Source: Diplonema papillatum | Lineage: Eukaryota > Euglenozoa > Diplonemea > Diplonemida > Diplonemidae | Assembly: GCA_030068145.1 (NCBI GenBank) | Contig: JAPJBO010000308.1 | Location: forward strand, 173,228-237,227 | Direction: 5' to 3' | DNA length: 64,000 bases | Part shown: in pieces, positions 1 through 9,955 of the stretch | How positions within the stretch are numbered: position 1 is the first letter of the stretch | How the letters are laid out: each line of letters opens with the position of its first letter | The notes under the pieces: model-generated | What the model saw: only the letters and a program-made list of their open reading frames with translations | The model's database searches: none | Told to the model about the DNA's origin: nothing | Position numbers and translations under genes: made by a program

Positions 1-2196
1 GGGAACATGCAAGTTGAAGAAGCGCTGCAGCCTCTCTTCCGAAAGGTAAGGGGTCTCGGCAAGCTCAGCCTTGAGACTGACCTCAAACGTGTTGCCTGCT
101 TGCGGGTGCGCGTCTGACCGGAAGTTGGCAGGGACAACGCGGAACGCGATCGCAGCAGCAGCAACCGTGAGGTACCCGACTATTACAAAGGCACCGTATC
201 GCACGACCCACAAAGACACTCGGTGCGCGTTGGAGTTGCGGTGCCGCGAAAGAGCTGTCCGCGCGGCTTCATCGGTTTGATAAGGGCCCGCCGTACCCTT
301 CGCAAATGCGGCAGCAACCCCCGAAGAAAGGCTGCCCCAGATGAAGACGTGCGTGTGATGGCAAGCAAGGCACATGTACCCTCCGGGGACCCGTTCCGTT
401 TCTCTGTTGATTCGAGCAAACGGCGATAGCTGGGGCCGAAAAAGTGCGGCAGGATAGAATGGCTGCTGCGTCGACTTCTTCTCTTCCAGCATCGCCTTGG
501 TATCCGGTGCGGCGGTGAAGGAAACGCAGAAGAAGTGGTTTAAGAGGTGGCTGCTGGAGGGGAGGCGGAGGTTTACAACACACACATCATTTGTCCGCAG
601 AGCCTGGAACCTGAAACTCGATACGCTTCCAAGGTCCTTCGAGATGAACTTCAGTCCATTTTTGCATGCAAAGGCCTGGACTTCAAATGTTGTCAAAGCC
701 GGGGGTTCCTCACCAACTCGCAAGTGCTCCTTGATGGACTCCCACCTCTTTTCCGACATGCCCAGCATGTTCGGTGACGTTCCACGGAACCAGGTGTACA
801 GTTCTGGAAGAGATGCGTTGTCAGCTCGGGAGAAGGGAATTCTCTTTAGTTTTTCCCCAAGAAAACACGCGTTGTACCCACAAACCAACCCATGCTGATG
901 CGTTGTTTGGGTATGAGAGCCCGACACGAGCCGCTTTTCGCTAGCAAACTCCGCTTCCAGCTCCCTCCTCAAGTCAGGACAAGCAGTGGACAGGTGATCG
1001 ACAATGCGGTACACGAGCCGCTGCGTTTGTGGCTCTTCGGATTGCGTAGCCTCAGCAATACTCTGTTGGAGGGCTTTTTTTGTTCCAGTGGTCTTGATAC
1101 CAATGGCTGCTGCTTCGGCCTTGAGCTGCTCAAGTGTCTTCTTCACTGTATCCGACGTCGGCGTGGGAGGCTGATCGTCGTCCGCGTTTGCAGGTGTAGC
1201 AGGTGCAGGACCTACATTCGCTACAGGGTCTGGGCTGTTTGTTGCAGCGCACGGCACATGTTCTGGACTTACGTCGGATTGTTGTTGTTGGGCGGGGGAG
1301 CATTTGGTGCACTTCACGTCTTTGAAAAGGCAATAGAAAGCTTTTCGTTTCTGTCCCGCGAAGGACCGATTCCATCCCGAAGCCTCGGGAAGCCAACTCA
1401 AAAGCTTTTGGTGAAAAGCCTTTCGGCGAGCCTTCTCTATCCCCAAGAGGTCAAAAAGCTGCTCAGCACAGAGACTGTGTTGCTCGCCTTTCGCTTGGAC
1501 GATGGACGCAACCGCAGCATTGAATGACAGCGCACCATCAATCGAGTCGGCGCAGCCAGCACAAGCGGCCCCAACAACGAACAAGCAGTACAGCTTGCCG
1601 CGTCTACTCCAGCCTTCGTGCAGTCCTTCGCTGCGCCACTTCGAAACGCTTTGCGAAACCAAATTTGCCTCGCGACCTTCCATTTCCAAGAGCGCGAAAA
1701 GCTCTTCGTGGTTGAGGTGGTGCTGAGGGCCGTGTTTACAAACGGCTTTCTCAACTGCAGCATTGAACAGCTGGACGGAGCAGGTATCCACTGTAGTAGT
1801 GGTGTCTCCTGAACTTGCCGCACCGAACTCGGTCTGCACCTGCCGAAGGACTGCGTCCGCGGACCACTTCTTGCGCTTCACAAGCCCCGAGGCCCTTTTC
1901 TGCATGCTCTGATACGTTCCTCGTATCGGCTTCAGCAGCCTGCGTCCAACTTCTTCCCACGTTGCCACCTGGACACCGGGCAAAACGACACAGAATTTCA
2001 CTCCTTCGTTGTTGGAGCTAATTCCCAAGTTTGGGTTGCTTGCGGCAGCAAGCTCAGCCTGAAAGGCTTGCGCGTCCTGTGTTTGCGAACCACGCAAGTC
2101 GCGGATACGAGCAAGCACCCTTTCCTCACTCCATTCAACGCACTCTCCAAACGTGCCGTCTGCAACAGCTTCAATGAAGAAGGCGGCATCCGTCAT
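1..2196 (-). CDS. Large unidentified protein with SAP-like motif and a membrane segment (partial, runs off left edge)
   Basis: I read this frame codon by codon from the ATG at 2196 to base 1 and found no stop, so it is a gene of at least 732 codons whose 3' end is outside the window. I do not recognise the family. Residues 1-300 look globular and carry short Cys pairs (CAGC, CTKC). Residues about 305-348 are a Pro/Ala/Asp-rich linker. About 350-385 reads TVKKTLEQLKAEAAAIGIK followed by TTGTKKAL, which resembles a SAP motif (a helix-turn-helix often used for DNA or chromatin binding). Near 609 there is CLACHH. Residues 662-686 form one strongly hydrophobic segment (VVRYGAFVIVGYLTVAAAAI), a likely membrane helix, followed by at least 45 further residues. 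The combination of a SAP-like motif and a membrane anchor is odd; a role at the nuclear envelope would be speculation. No intron signal is needed. Confidence 0.75.
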   Translation of the reverse strand, partial: MTDAAFFIEAVADGTFGECVEWSEERVLARIRDLRGSQTQDAQAFQAELAAASNPNLGISSNNEGVKFCVVLPGVQVATWEEVGRRLLKPIRGTYQSMQKRASGLVKRKKWSADAVLRQVQTEFGAASSGDTTTTVDTCSVQLFNAAVEKAVCKHGPQHHLNHEELFALLEMEGREANLVSQSVSKWRSEGLHEGWSRRGKLYCLFVVGAACAGCADSIDGALSFNAAVASIVQAKGEQHSLCAEQLFDLLGIEKARRKAFHQKLLSWLPEASGWNRSFAGQKRKAFYCLFKDVKCTKCSPAQQQQSDVSPEHVPCAATNSPDPVANVGPAPATPANADDDQPPTPTSDTVKKTLEQLKAEAAAIGIKTTGTKKALQQSIAEATQSEEPQTQRLVYRIVDHLSTACPDLRRELEAEFASEKRLVSGSHTQTTHQHGLVCGYNACFLGEKLKRIPFSRADNASLPELYTWFRGTSPNMLGMSEKRWESIKEHLRVGEEPPALTTFEVQAFACKNGLKFISKDLGSVSSFRFQALRTNDVCVVNLRLPSSSHLLNHFFCVSFTAAPDTKAMLEEKKSTQQPFYPAALFRPQLSPFARINRETERVPGGYMCLACHHTHVFIWGSLSSGVAAAFAKGTAGPYQTDEAARTALSRHRNSNAHRVSLWVVRYGAFVIVGYLTVAAAAIAFRVVPANFRSDAHPQAGNTFEVSLKAELAETPYLSEERLQRFFNLHVP

Positions 2197-2729
2197 GTTT
2201 GTTGTTGTGTATTTACTGTATCTCAGGCTCCCTGCGGGAATAAATAGCTACCGAGAGCAGAGATGATTAATCCTTGTTTTAGTGTACATACTAAATACCG
2301 AAAGGTTTCCTCGGCCCTCGACTCTTGTTTTTTTAGCCCGTTTCTGGAACAGCGCTCGCGGGACGGGCACTCCGCGGATGCCAAGATTAGGGTAAGGATA
2401 ACCTCGCAGCGAAGCGAAAGGAGCTGCTTGGCGTTTTTGGGAAGGAGCGCAGGGCTCAGCTCCTTGTGTCCACTGCGGCAGATCGTCGTCCGTTGAATGC
2501 CTCCGCAAAGTCGGCATTGCCCAAGCTGCCGCCCTCCGTAACTCCTTTGTCGTGCCAGCCTGACCTGGCCAGCGGCAGTTGGGGAGTCGGTCGCTTGACA
2601 CTGGGTGACCTGCCAGCCATGCAGGAGGGGGGGGGGGGGGGTCCCCCCCCCCCCACCACCACCCGCACCCCCTGACCGCGATCCGTAACATGTAACAGCC
2701 CTTAATAAGCACCCTGGGGGGGGCGGGGC
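2197..2729. other. Intergenic with G15-T-C12 tract
   Basis: I see no gene here. Bases 2627-2654 are fifteen G, one T and twelve C, a self-complementary homopolymer block that could fold into a hairpin or a G-quadruplex. Apparent reading frames across it are Gly/Pro artefacts. Confidence 0.6.
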
Positions 2730-3623
2730 TCAGACCTGAGTGGACACTGCCGACAGAATGGCGTCGCGGACGCCGACGACCTTGGAGAAGGTGACCGGAT
2801 CAGCGAGGGTTTCGATGGGGAGGTGCGGGGTGTTCAGCGAGGCGGCGAGGCAGTCCCAGGCGGCGTGCGTTTCATCCTGCACCACTTTGAGGCCGCGGGC
2901 CAGCCGGGCCTCGTTGCCGCGCGCGTCGATGTCGACCGGCACTGGGACCATGTGCAACCCGCTGCGGAGGGCGCCTAGCTGCGCGTCCAACCGCTCGGTT
3001 TCGCGGATGGAAACGTCCTGCGTCGCGCGGAGCTTGGCTTCCAGCTCTTCCATGAACTCACGGTTCTGCGAGAAAAGGAGCTCCATCGTAGAGGCTGGCA
3101 GGCCGTCGGACATCGGCTTGGTCCGTTCTGCATGTTCGAGCCTGTCGGACAACGCGTGCACCATGCCACGCAGCTCTGCGATCTCAGCGGAAGGGACGTT
3201 TACGGTGACCGGGACTGCGGGGAGGGGAAGGGGCGGTGGCGACGTGTTGTTGTTGCTCCGGCTGCCGGAGTGGGACCAGAGGCCCTCGACTTCGCGCTCG
3301 TGGCTGGTGAGGACGACTTGGAAGTCCATCAGCGTCAGCTGCATCGCTTCGATCTTCCGGTTGACTTCCGCGAGCTCGTCGTCGGTCGCGTGCATCTTCT
3401 GCTGGACGCGGTCCAGCACAGCGGCGCGCTCCTTCTTCTCGGCCGCCACGGCGGCGTGCACGTCCTGCCCTTGGAACCCTTGCGGCGGCCCGTTCCCGTG
3501 CCGCCTCGGCGAGATCGCCGCCCCCGATGCGCCCCTGGGCGACAGCACGCCGCCGCCGCGCTTCCCGTGCATCATCGAGCCCGGCGGCAGCGACACCGGC
3601 ATCGGCCCTGGCGGGACGGGCAT
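2730..3623 (-). CDS. Coiled-coil protein with Pro/Gly-rich N-terminus, unidentified
   Basis: A 297-residue open frame starts at an ATG (3623); the first upstream in-frame stop is about 115 bases away with no other ATG between. Residues 1-50 are rich in Pro, Gly and Arg (MPVPPGPMPVSLPPGS, then GKRGGGVLSP). Residues about 55-110 form a charged heptad-like helix (AAEKKERAAVLDRVQQKM onward), a Ser/Asn/Pro linker follows, and about 140-235 is a second coiled-coil stretch (AEIAELRGMVHALSDRLEHA). No catalytic motif is visible, so a structural or scaffold role is the most that can be inferred. The 5' end has been copied downstream at 4141-4230 and 5808-6023, and 17-bp arrays lie a few hundred bases upstream of the start. 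GC-rich codon use matches the other minus-strand genes. Confidence 0.65.
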   Translation of the reverse strand: MPVPPGPMPVSLPPGSMMHGKRGGGVLSPRGASGAAISPRRHGNGPPQGFQGQDVHAAVAAEKKERAAVLDRVQQKMHATDDELAEVNRKIEAMQLTLMDFQVVLTSHEREVEGLWSHSGSRSNNNTSPPPLPLPAVPVTVNVPSAEIAELRGMVHALSDRLEHAERTKPMSDGLPASTMELLFSQNREFMEELEAKLRATQDVSIRETERLDAQLGALRSGLHMVPVPVDIDARGNEARLARGLKVVQDETHAAWDCLAASLNTPHLPIETLADPVTFSKVVGVRDAILSAVSTQV

Positions 3624-3934
3624 GCTTTCTTCCCCTCCTACCTCCGCACCCGCCCCGTCAGTGTCCCCGTGCTGTTCTGTTGCGTTGGCAGTTCGGGTTG
3701 CGCATATGAGGAGGAGACCGCTAACTTCCAGAAACTGCTAGGCTTGACGAGGATGTCTGTTTGTCGCGGAAACTGTGTTAATTTTTTAGCAACTACCGCG
3801 ACCGTTACAAGCAACCGTAGTTCCTCGCATCAAGACCTGTGCTCTATGAACGGTGGTAGCTGCTGCCTTGCAAGTAATCTCTTCATCGGGATGAAAGAGC
3901 TTACGCGTGAAGGCGTCGGTAAAAGAATGCAACA

Positions 3935-4034
3935 GCAATGCTCCAGCAAAGCGATGCTCCCAGTAAAGCGATGCTCCAAGTAAAGCGATGCTCCAAGTAA
4001 AGCGATGCTCCAAGTAAAGCGATGCTCCCAGTAA
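3935..4034. repeat. 17-bp tandem array (about 6 units)
   Basis: The unit is AAAGCGATGCTCCAAGT with a common variant ending CCCAGT. Because 17 is not a multiple of three and the unit lacks stops on the minus strand, all three minus frames stay open, giving spurious repetitive peptides. Confidence 0.9.
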
Positions 4035-4140
4035 CGGCGATTGGACAGGCGGCCGCCTTAGAACGCCTCACGGTGTTGCCAAAAAGTCGTTTTCTTGAGG
4101 AGACGCCAGTGGGCTCGAGACGTTTTCTCAACTCTTCCTT

Positions 4141-4230
4141 GCTGGGCGACAGCACGCCGCCGCCGCGCTTCCCGTGCATCATCGAGCCCGGCGGCAGCGA
4201 CACCGGCATCGGCCCTGGCGGGACGGGCAT
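4141..4230 (-). pseudogene. 5' fragment of the coiled-coil gene (copy 2)
   Basis: Matches the start of the 2730-3623 gene (MPVPPGPMPVSLPPGS onward, ATG at 4230), then diverges after LSP into unrelated sequence. It is only about 30 codons and lacks both coiled coils, so it is not a functional copy. Confidence 0.7.
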
Positions 4231-4550
4231 GCTTTCTTCCCCTCCCACCTCCGCACCCGCCCCGTCAGTGTCCCCGTGCTGTTCTGTTGCGTTGGCAGTT
4301 CGGGTTGCGCATATGAGGAGGACCGCTAACTTCCAGAAACTGCTAGGCTTGACGAGGATGTCTGTTTGTCGCGGAAACTGTGTTAATTTTTTAGCAACTA
4401 CCGCGACCGTTACAAGCGACCGTAGTTCCTCGCATCAAGACCTGTGCTCTGTGAACGGTGGTTCATGAATGAATGGTGGTAATGCTGCCCTGCAAGTAAT
4501 CTCTTCATCGGGATGAAAGCGCTTATGCGTGAAGGCGTAGGTAAAAGAAT

Positions 4551-4775
4551 GTAACAGCAATGCTCCCAGTAAAGCGATGCTCCAAGTAAAGCGATGCTCC
4601 AAGTAAAGCAATGCTCCAAGTAAAGCGATGCTCCCAGTAAAGCGATGCTCCAAGTAAAGCGATGCTCCAAGTAAAGCGATGCTCCAAGTAAAACGATACT
4701 CCAAGTAAAGCGATGCTCCCAGTAAAGCAATGCTCCAAGTAAAGCGATGCTCCAAGTAAAGCGATGCTCCCAGTA
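4551..4775. repeat. 17-bp tandem array (about 13 units)
   Basis: Same 17-bp unit as at 3935-4034, with scattered single-base variants such as AAAACGATACTCC. It belongs to the second copy of the segmental duplication. Confidence 0.9.
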
Positions 4776-5088
4776 ACGGCGATTGGGCAGGCGGCCGCCT
4801 TAGAACGCCTCACGGTGTTGCCAAAAAGTCGTTTTCACTCTCACTCGCTCCATGCAGGAGGCCGCTCCCGCACCTTATTGGCATTCCCTATAATTGGCAT
4901 TCCCGCATTCACTCTTATTTTGCTGCTGAAGTCCGCGGTGTGGATATTCGTTTGACGTCCCCGGTGCCAGAACGTCATTTAAAGGTAGGTGTGTCCCACA
5001 CGCTCTGCCGCAGTATTTTATAGGTATCGAAAGCTGGTTCGATACTGTTTCGAGTTTTGAGGATCCGTGTTTTGTGTCTGCGGTCGAC

Positions 5089-5345
5089 ATTTTAGAGTTA
5101 AAGTTCGCTTGAAATACCGGGGTTTTAGGGTCTCCGTGTGACCGTTCATGAATGGGTTCTCTTAGAGCAAGAAAGGGCTTTATGGTTTCGGATTGTATAT
5201 TTAGTGCATGCTTTCGTTTTGGGTTATGGCTAGCCATGTCCGGGACTGTTTGTGACCGACACCAAGTACATTCCTTCGTGGAGTGTAATCTTGGGCCCCC
5301 CACGTTCTACTAGTTGAGCAGGGGTTGCCTTGTAGCCCGTACCGG
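5089..5345 (+). repeat. Copy of dispersed repeat family (TTTTAGAGTTAAAG family)
   Basis: Begins TTTTAGAGTTAAAGTTCGC and contains TCTCCGTGTGACCGTTC, a block with GGCTAGCCATGTCC, and GGGCCCCCCACG. It is nearly the same as 19266-19435, and its tail (GTTGAGCAGGGGTTGCC) recurs at 31905-31940. Other copies lie at 18912, 19106, 32281, 32383 and 32953. No coding sequence is recognised in it. Confidence 0.8.
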
Positions 5346-5461
5346 TCTGTTGTCCGCGTTTTTATGTATTTTCTCGTAGAGTAGTGCTTGGGTTTCGCGA
5401 CACTTGCGGTGCTTCACGTGGTGCGGGCGCATTTTAGTCGGATGTATTCATTCCTTTCCTC

Positions 5462-5800
5462 TCATTGCGAACGAAAACCGCAGGCCTGCAATGTCCAGCA
5501 GCAATGCCTGTCTGCAATGCCCAGCAGCAGTGCCTGACTGCTATGAGAGAGATTCCGGGTGGCAAGCTCCGTGATGACAAAATCAGAGTCCTGCGCAGTC
5601 GTGGAAAACGACCTGCCCAGGCGCCACCAATACAGAGCCACGCCCCCGTCGGGTCTCCTGGTCCGCAGCCCGAAGAAAGCCGACGTCGGCCGTCCTGCTG
5701 GGAGTTGGAAGAAATAGGACTTCAGGTCCCGAGCAAATATTGGTACTCGAGGCCCGGGAAAAGCAGGACGGCAGGCCCGATCCTGACCAGCCGCGTGCAT
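5462..5800 (-). pseudogene. Possible decayed reverse-transcriptase fragment
   Basis: A 112-codon minus-strand frame contains FARDLKSYFFQLPAG, which loosely resembles the D-L-K-x-A-Y/F-x-Q-I/L-P block around the first catalytic Asp of DIRS or Ty3-type reverse transcriptases, followed later by ALYWWRLGRSF. No second motif with two Asp is nearby, so it is at best a remnant. It abuts the third partial copy of the coiled-coil gene. Confidence 0.2.
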
Positions 5801-5807
5801 CTACCCA

Positions 5808-6023
5808 GTCCAGCACAGCGGCGCGCTCCTTCTTCTCGGCTGCCACGGCGTGGACGTCCTGCCCTTGGAACCCTTGCGGCGGCCCGTTCCCGTGCCGCCT
5901 CGGCGAGATCGCCGCCCCCGACGCGCCCCTGGGCGACAGCACGCCGCCGCCGTGCTTCCCGTGCATCATCGATGCCCAGCGGCAGCGACACCGGCATCGG
6001 CCCTGGCGGGACGGGCGTGCTCT
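5808..6023 (-). pseudogene. 5' fragment of the coiled-coil gene (copy 3)
   Basis: Closely matches the first roughly 70 codons of the 2730-3623 gene (GGGVLSPRGASGAAISPRR, then EKKERAAVLD). The initiator is changed (the GCATGC at the original start is GCGTGC here) and the match ends within the first coiled coil, so this copy is dead. Confidence 0.7.
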
Positions 6024-7372
6024 TTCCTTGCAGGTTTACTGCGGGAATAGGAGCAAGACGCATGGCTAGATGAGCACGACCACCTCGAATCGACACCAGC
6101 AGAATTCGGGGTGGGGCTGGCTTCTACGACTCGTAATATCCCGGTAACAGGTTGCACTCCTGAACTAGCCCGAACCAGTGGACCGTGATTCACTGTGATA
6201 AACAGCGGCAGGCACTTCGATGCAGTTTCAAGAGATAGGGACGGACCGGCTCACCTGAGAGGGTGACAACTAACCCCCAGGATCCTCCTGACCAGCCTGA
6301 AGCTGCCTCGCACGGGTCTGAATTAGCCATAAGGCAGGCTCCGAAAACGGTTCATGTCGGCCCGTAGCGGATCCGTAGCGCTGCTCCATCGCCCCTTGCG
6401 GTCGCCGACACGCAGGCATTTCCTTCCGTTCTCGTGCGTGGTGGTTCCGTCCGAAACTGAGGGGTTCAACCATCATCCCATACTCCGTTTTGCCCGAGTA
6501 GCGAGTGAGAACGAAATGCGCGGTCTTTTTTGTGTTTTGAAGATAGAGAGCACAGGTCGGTGCGGGCCAATACGGTGCAAGCTCGCGTCAAAACACCTTC
6601 TCGTGAAAAGGGGAGGGGAACCGCCGGATTGGCTTTAAAGCAACCATGAGATATCGTGCACCGGTTCGATGTCGCAGTGACTATTGCCACTGACAATATG
6701 TAACCCGTGCCCGGTGTATGGCTCCGTGTCAAAGGAGATAGGGCCAGTGGAAATGGGACTGGAAGCGGCTGCAACAAACTGCGAACACGCTCCCGTCGAA
6801 TCAAAGGGCGAAAGCTAGAGGCGCGGGAGGGGGGAGGGAAGGGGTGCGACACGGACGGGAACAGCCAGAACCTGGAATAGTTGAGCCGCAGCTCTTGACA
6901 AAGACAGGTGTAAAAAAGAAGGCGTTTTTTATCCTTCGCTTCTCACAAACGGGGGGGTCGGTCCTGCTTTAGGTTCTCCCGACTACCCAAATTGTGGATA
7001 GCACAAACTCAAGACGTCTAGTCAACTATTCCCTGCAGTATTAGCATACTTTCAACAAGAAAAAGGTGAAGAATGCTTGTCCTTTTTTTTTTTGTGTTTC
7101 CGACGATCCCGTGGGACGTTTTTTTTTTTTTTTTTCCGACTCGTTCTTCTTTTTGCTGCTTGCCATCGCGCTGAAAGAATTCGGGTGGTGTGCACCTATC
7201 TACGGCACCAGCTCCCTGTGCCGGGCAATGGGCAGCACTGCCTGCAAACTGCTTCCGCGGAGCGGAAACTTGGGTCCTCTCCTTCTTGCTGCGCCCTTTT
7301 CGGCTTCCGCAAAGCGCTTTTGCAGAGTGGTGACGTGCTCGTTGGTGAAACTAAACTAGAGTGAGGGACGAG
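6024..7372. other. No gene recognised
   Basis: Short frames only, none with recognisable motifs. Two poly-T tracts lie at about 7081-7092 and 7120-7135. Confidence 0.5.
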
Positions 7373-7900
7373 TCTGGTGATGACGCGAAGACGAATCGTG
7401 AAGATTGCATCTTCTTAAACAAGGAAGCGAGGTTGACGGCCGCTTGTTTTGTTTTGTTGCTGCAATTGGATTGCGTGTCGCTAAAACGGAGATAATTCTT
7501 CAGGACACCAATCTTCAGGATGAACCCATGAATCGTGAAAGATCGTAAAGATTGCATCTTCCGAACGAGGAAGAGACGGATTAGTCTGTGTCTTCAAAAG
7601 GGAGATGAAGATTGCATCTTCAACAACTTCAAAACGAGGAAGAGCAATTGTCGGACACTTGTTCCGTTTTGCTGAAACTAGACTCCGCGTCATGAAAACG
7701 GAGAGAAGCGTGCAAGGACAACAATATGCTGGATGAAACCACGAATTGAAGAATACATCTTCGAAACGAGGGAGCGATGTTCGCTTGTTTTTGTATTGCT
7801 ATTGGATTCCGTATCATTGTACCGGAGAGATGTATGCATGGACCAATCTACTGGATGAAACTACGAGTCGTGAAGACTGCATCAGGGATGAAACCAAAAT
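7373..7900. repeat. Diverged tandem repeats 3' of HSP70
   Basis: Four imperfect units share GTGAAGATTGCATCTTC, ACGAGGAAG, a TTGTTTTG-rich stretch, GGATTCCGT and a GGATGAAAC block, near 7383, 7518, 7731 and 7853. Spacing is irregular (about 120-215 bases). No frame is conserved between units. Confidence 0.6.
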
Positions 7901-8038
7901 GTCTGTTTGGAAAAATTCCTGACATGAAGCGAACTCTCGAAACCCAGAACAACGCTCGCTGTTTAGTTATCAGTGCTGGTAAGAGCAAGAGCACGGTTCC
8001 GAGGTCGGAAAGGGCTCGCCTCTGAAGGTATAACGCGC

Positions 8039-9955
8039 TCAGGAGTCGACCTCTTCTTCAACGCGAGGTTCGGCTCCCGGAGCGCCAGCGTTGCCGCCGC
8101 CCGCCTGCTGGTACACGCGAGAAATGATGGGGGCGCAGACGGCTTCGAGGTCCTTCATCCTGCCCTCGTACTCTTCCTTCGACGCATCATGTGCGCCGTC
8201 GAGCCACTTGAGGGCATCTTCGCAAGCAGTGGCGATGGCCTTCTTGTCGTCTGCAGACAGCATGGCAGAAGTCTGCTCGTCGGTGGCTGTGCTCCTCATG
8301 GAGTAGGCGTAGTTCTCGAGCAAATTCTTTGCTTCGACGCGTTCCTTCGTCAAGCGGTCCGCCGCTGCGTACTTCTCCGCGTCGTTGCACATGGCGTCGA
8401 TCTCTGCCTGCGACAGGCGCCCCTTCTCGTTCGTGATCGTGATGTGCGACTTCTTCTTCGTTGACTTGTCCTCTGCACTCACGTTCAAAATGCCGTTCGC
8501 GTCGACGTCGAACGTCACTTCGACCTGCGGTACACCACGAGGCGCAGATGGGATGCCTGCCAGGTCGAACGTCCCCAACAAGTGGCAGTCACCCGTCAAC
8601 GCACGCTCACCCTCGAACACCTGGATGTGCACCTCCAGCTGGTTATCAGCGTACGTCGAGAACGTCTGACTCTTCCTCGTCGGAATCGTCGTGTTCCGCT
8701 TGATCAACGGCGTCATCACTCCGCCCGCCGTTTCGATGCCGAGCGTCAGCGGCGCCACGTCAAGCAGCACCATGTCGTTTGTCTGCTCGCTCTTTCCCCC
8801 TGTCAGTACGAATGCTTGCACAGCTGCTCCGAACGCCACCGCCTCGTCTGGGTTGATCGACTTGTTCAACTCTTTCCCGCCGAAGAAGTCGCTGATTATG
8901 GACTGGATCTTCGGGATCCGTGTCGACCCGCCCACCAGCACCACTTCGTTCACCGACTGCTTGTCCATCTTCGCGTCCGTCAGCACTTGTTCCACAGGCC
9001 GAATGCACGACCGGAACAGGTCTGCGCACAACTCTTCGAACCGCGCCCGAGTAATCGAAGAGTAGAAGTCGATCCCTTCGTGCAGCGAGTCGATCTCGAT
9101 GCTTGTCTGCGCTGCCGACGACAGTGCTCTCTTGGCCCGCTCGCACGCCGTCTGCAGCCGCCGCAGGGCCCGCTCGCTGCCGGACAAGTCCTTCTTGTGC
9201 TTCCTCTGGAACTCCTGCACGAAGTGTTTCATCATCCGGTTGTCGAAGTCTTCACCTCCCAAGTGCGTGTCCCCAGCTGTCGACTTCACCTCGAACACTC
9301 CTTCGTCCATCGTCAGCAGCGTCACGTCGAACGTCCCGCCGCCCAGGTCGAAGATCAGAACGTTCCTCTCAGCAGTTCTGCTCTGTTTGTCCAGCCCGTA
9401 CGCGATTGCTGCCGCAGTCGGCTCGTTGATGATTCGCAGTACTTCCAGCCCAGCGATCGTCCCCGCGTCCTTCGTCGCCTGCCTCTGCGAGTCGTTGAAG
9501 TATGCCGGTACCGTCACAACCGCCTTCGAAACCTTCTTCCCCAAGAACGCTTCCGCCGTCTCCTTCATCTTCTGAAGCACCATCGCTGAGATCTCCTCAG
9601 CCATGAACGTTTTCTTCACTCCCAGGTACTGCACTTCGATCAGGGGCTTCTCATCTTTGCCCCCCTGCGACACCACTTTGAACGGCCAGTGCTGCATGTC
9701 GCTCTGCACCGCCTCGTCGCTGAACTTCCGCCCGATCAACCGCTTCGCGTCGAACACGGTGTTCGTCGGGTTCAACGCCGCTTGGTTCTTCCCCGCATCT
9801 CCGATCAGCCGCTCGATGTTTGTGAAAGCCACGTACGAAGGTGTCGTTCGGTTGCCCTGATCGTTCGCGATGATCTCCACTCGTTCGTTCTGCCACACCC
9901 CGACGCACGAGTACGTCGTTCCCAAGTCGATTCCGATAGCCCCGTTGTACGACAT
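8039..9955 (-). CDS. HSP70: Cytosolic HSP70 chaperone
   Basis: An ATP-driven chaperone of 638 residues, the usual length for cytosolic HSP70. I start at the ATG at 9955 ([18 protein letters not shown]); the frame stays open 27 codons further upstream but those residues do not fit the family. The nucleotide-binding domain covers about 1-390, with the phosphate-1 loop IDLGTTYS (9-16), [11 protein letters not shown] (201-211) and [11 protein letters not shown] (339-349). The linker region is [15 protein letters not shown] (394-408); substrate-binding and lid domains follow, then a short Gly-rich tail. FSTYADNQ (432-439) and [10 protein letters not shown] (456-465) are variants I associate with euglenozoan HSP70s. 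The last residues are VEEEVDS: one Ser after the EEVD that normally ends cytosolic HSP70s and binds TPR co-chaperones. No intron, signal peptide or organelle presequence is seen. Identity is secure. Confidence 0.97.
   Translation of the reverse strand: MSYNGAIGIDLGTTYSCVGVWQNERVEIIANDQGNRTTPSYVAFTNIERLIGDAGKNQAALNPTNTVFDAKRLIGRKFSDEAVQSDMQHWPFKVVSQGGKDEKPLIEVQYLGVKKTFMAEEISAMVLQKMKETAEAFLGKKVSKAVVTVPAYFNDSQRQATKDAGTIAGLEVLRIINEPTAAAIAYGLDKQSRTAERNVLIFDLGGGTFDVTLLTMDEGVFEVKSTAGDTHLGGEDFDNRMMKHFVQEFQRKHKKDLSGSERALRRLQTACERAKRALSSAAQTSIEIDSLHEGIDFYSSITRARFEELCADLFRSCIRPVEQVLTDAKMDKQSVNEVVLVGGSTRIPKIQSIISDFFGGKELNKSINPDEAVAFGAAVQAFVLTGGKSEQTNDMVLLDVAPLTLGIETAGGVMTPLIKRNTTIPTRKSQTFSTYADNQLEVHIQVFEGERALTGDCHLLGTFDLAGIPSAPRGVPQVEVTFDVDANGILNVSAEDKSTKKKSHITITNEKGRLSQAEIDAMCNDAEKYAAADRLTKERVEAKNLLENYAYSMRSTATDEQTSAMLSADDKKAIATACEDALKWLDGAHDASKEEYEGRMKDLEAVCAPIISRVYQQAGGGNAGAPGAEPRVEEEVDS

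Larger units (their letters stand above)
3536..4837. repeat. Tandem segmental duplication of the coiled-coil gene 5' end with 17-bp arrays
   Basis: Bases 3536-4100 and 4141-4837 are two copies of one block. Each holds the first roughly 30 codons of the coiled-coil gene, about 330 bases of upstream sequence, a 17-bp tandem array, and a shared tail reading GTAACGGCGATTGG followed by CGGCCGCC. Copy 2 has a longer array. The junction at 4101-4140 is not repeated. Confidence 0.85.

Noticed and set aside
4410-4813. Three overlapping minus frames of about 100 codons with a 17-residue period
   Set aside because: They arise because a stop-free 17-bp unit is translated in all frames; no ATG context or homologue supports a protein.
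8582-9589. A 335-codon plus-strand frame antisense to HSP70
   Set aside because: It is a shadow of the strongly GC3-biased HSP70 coding strand, Arg/His/Leu-rich with no motif.
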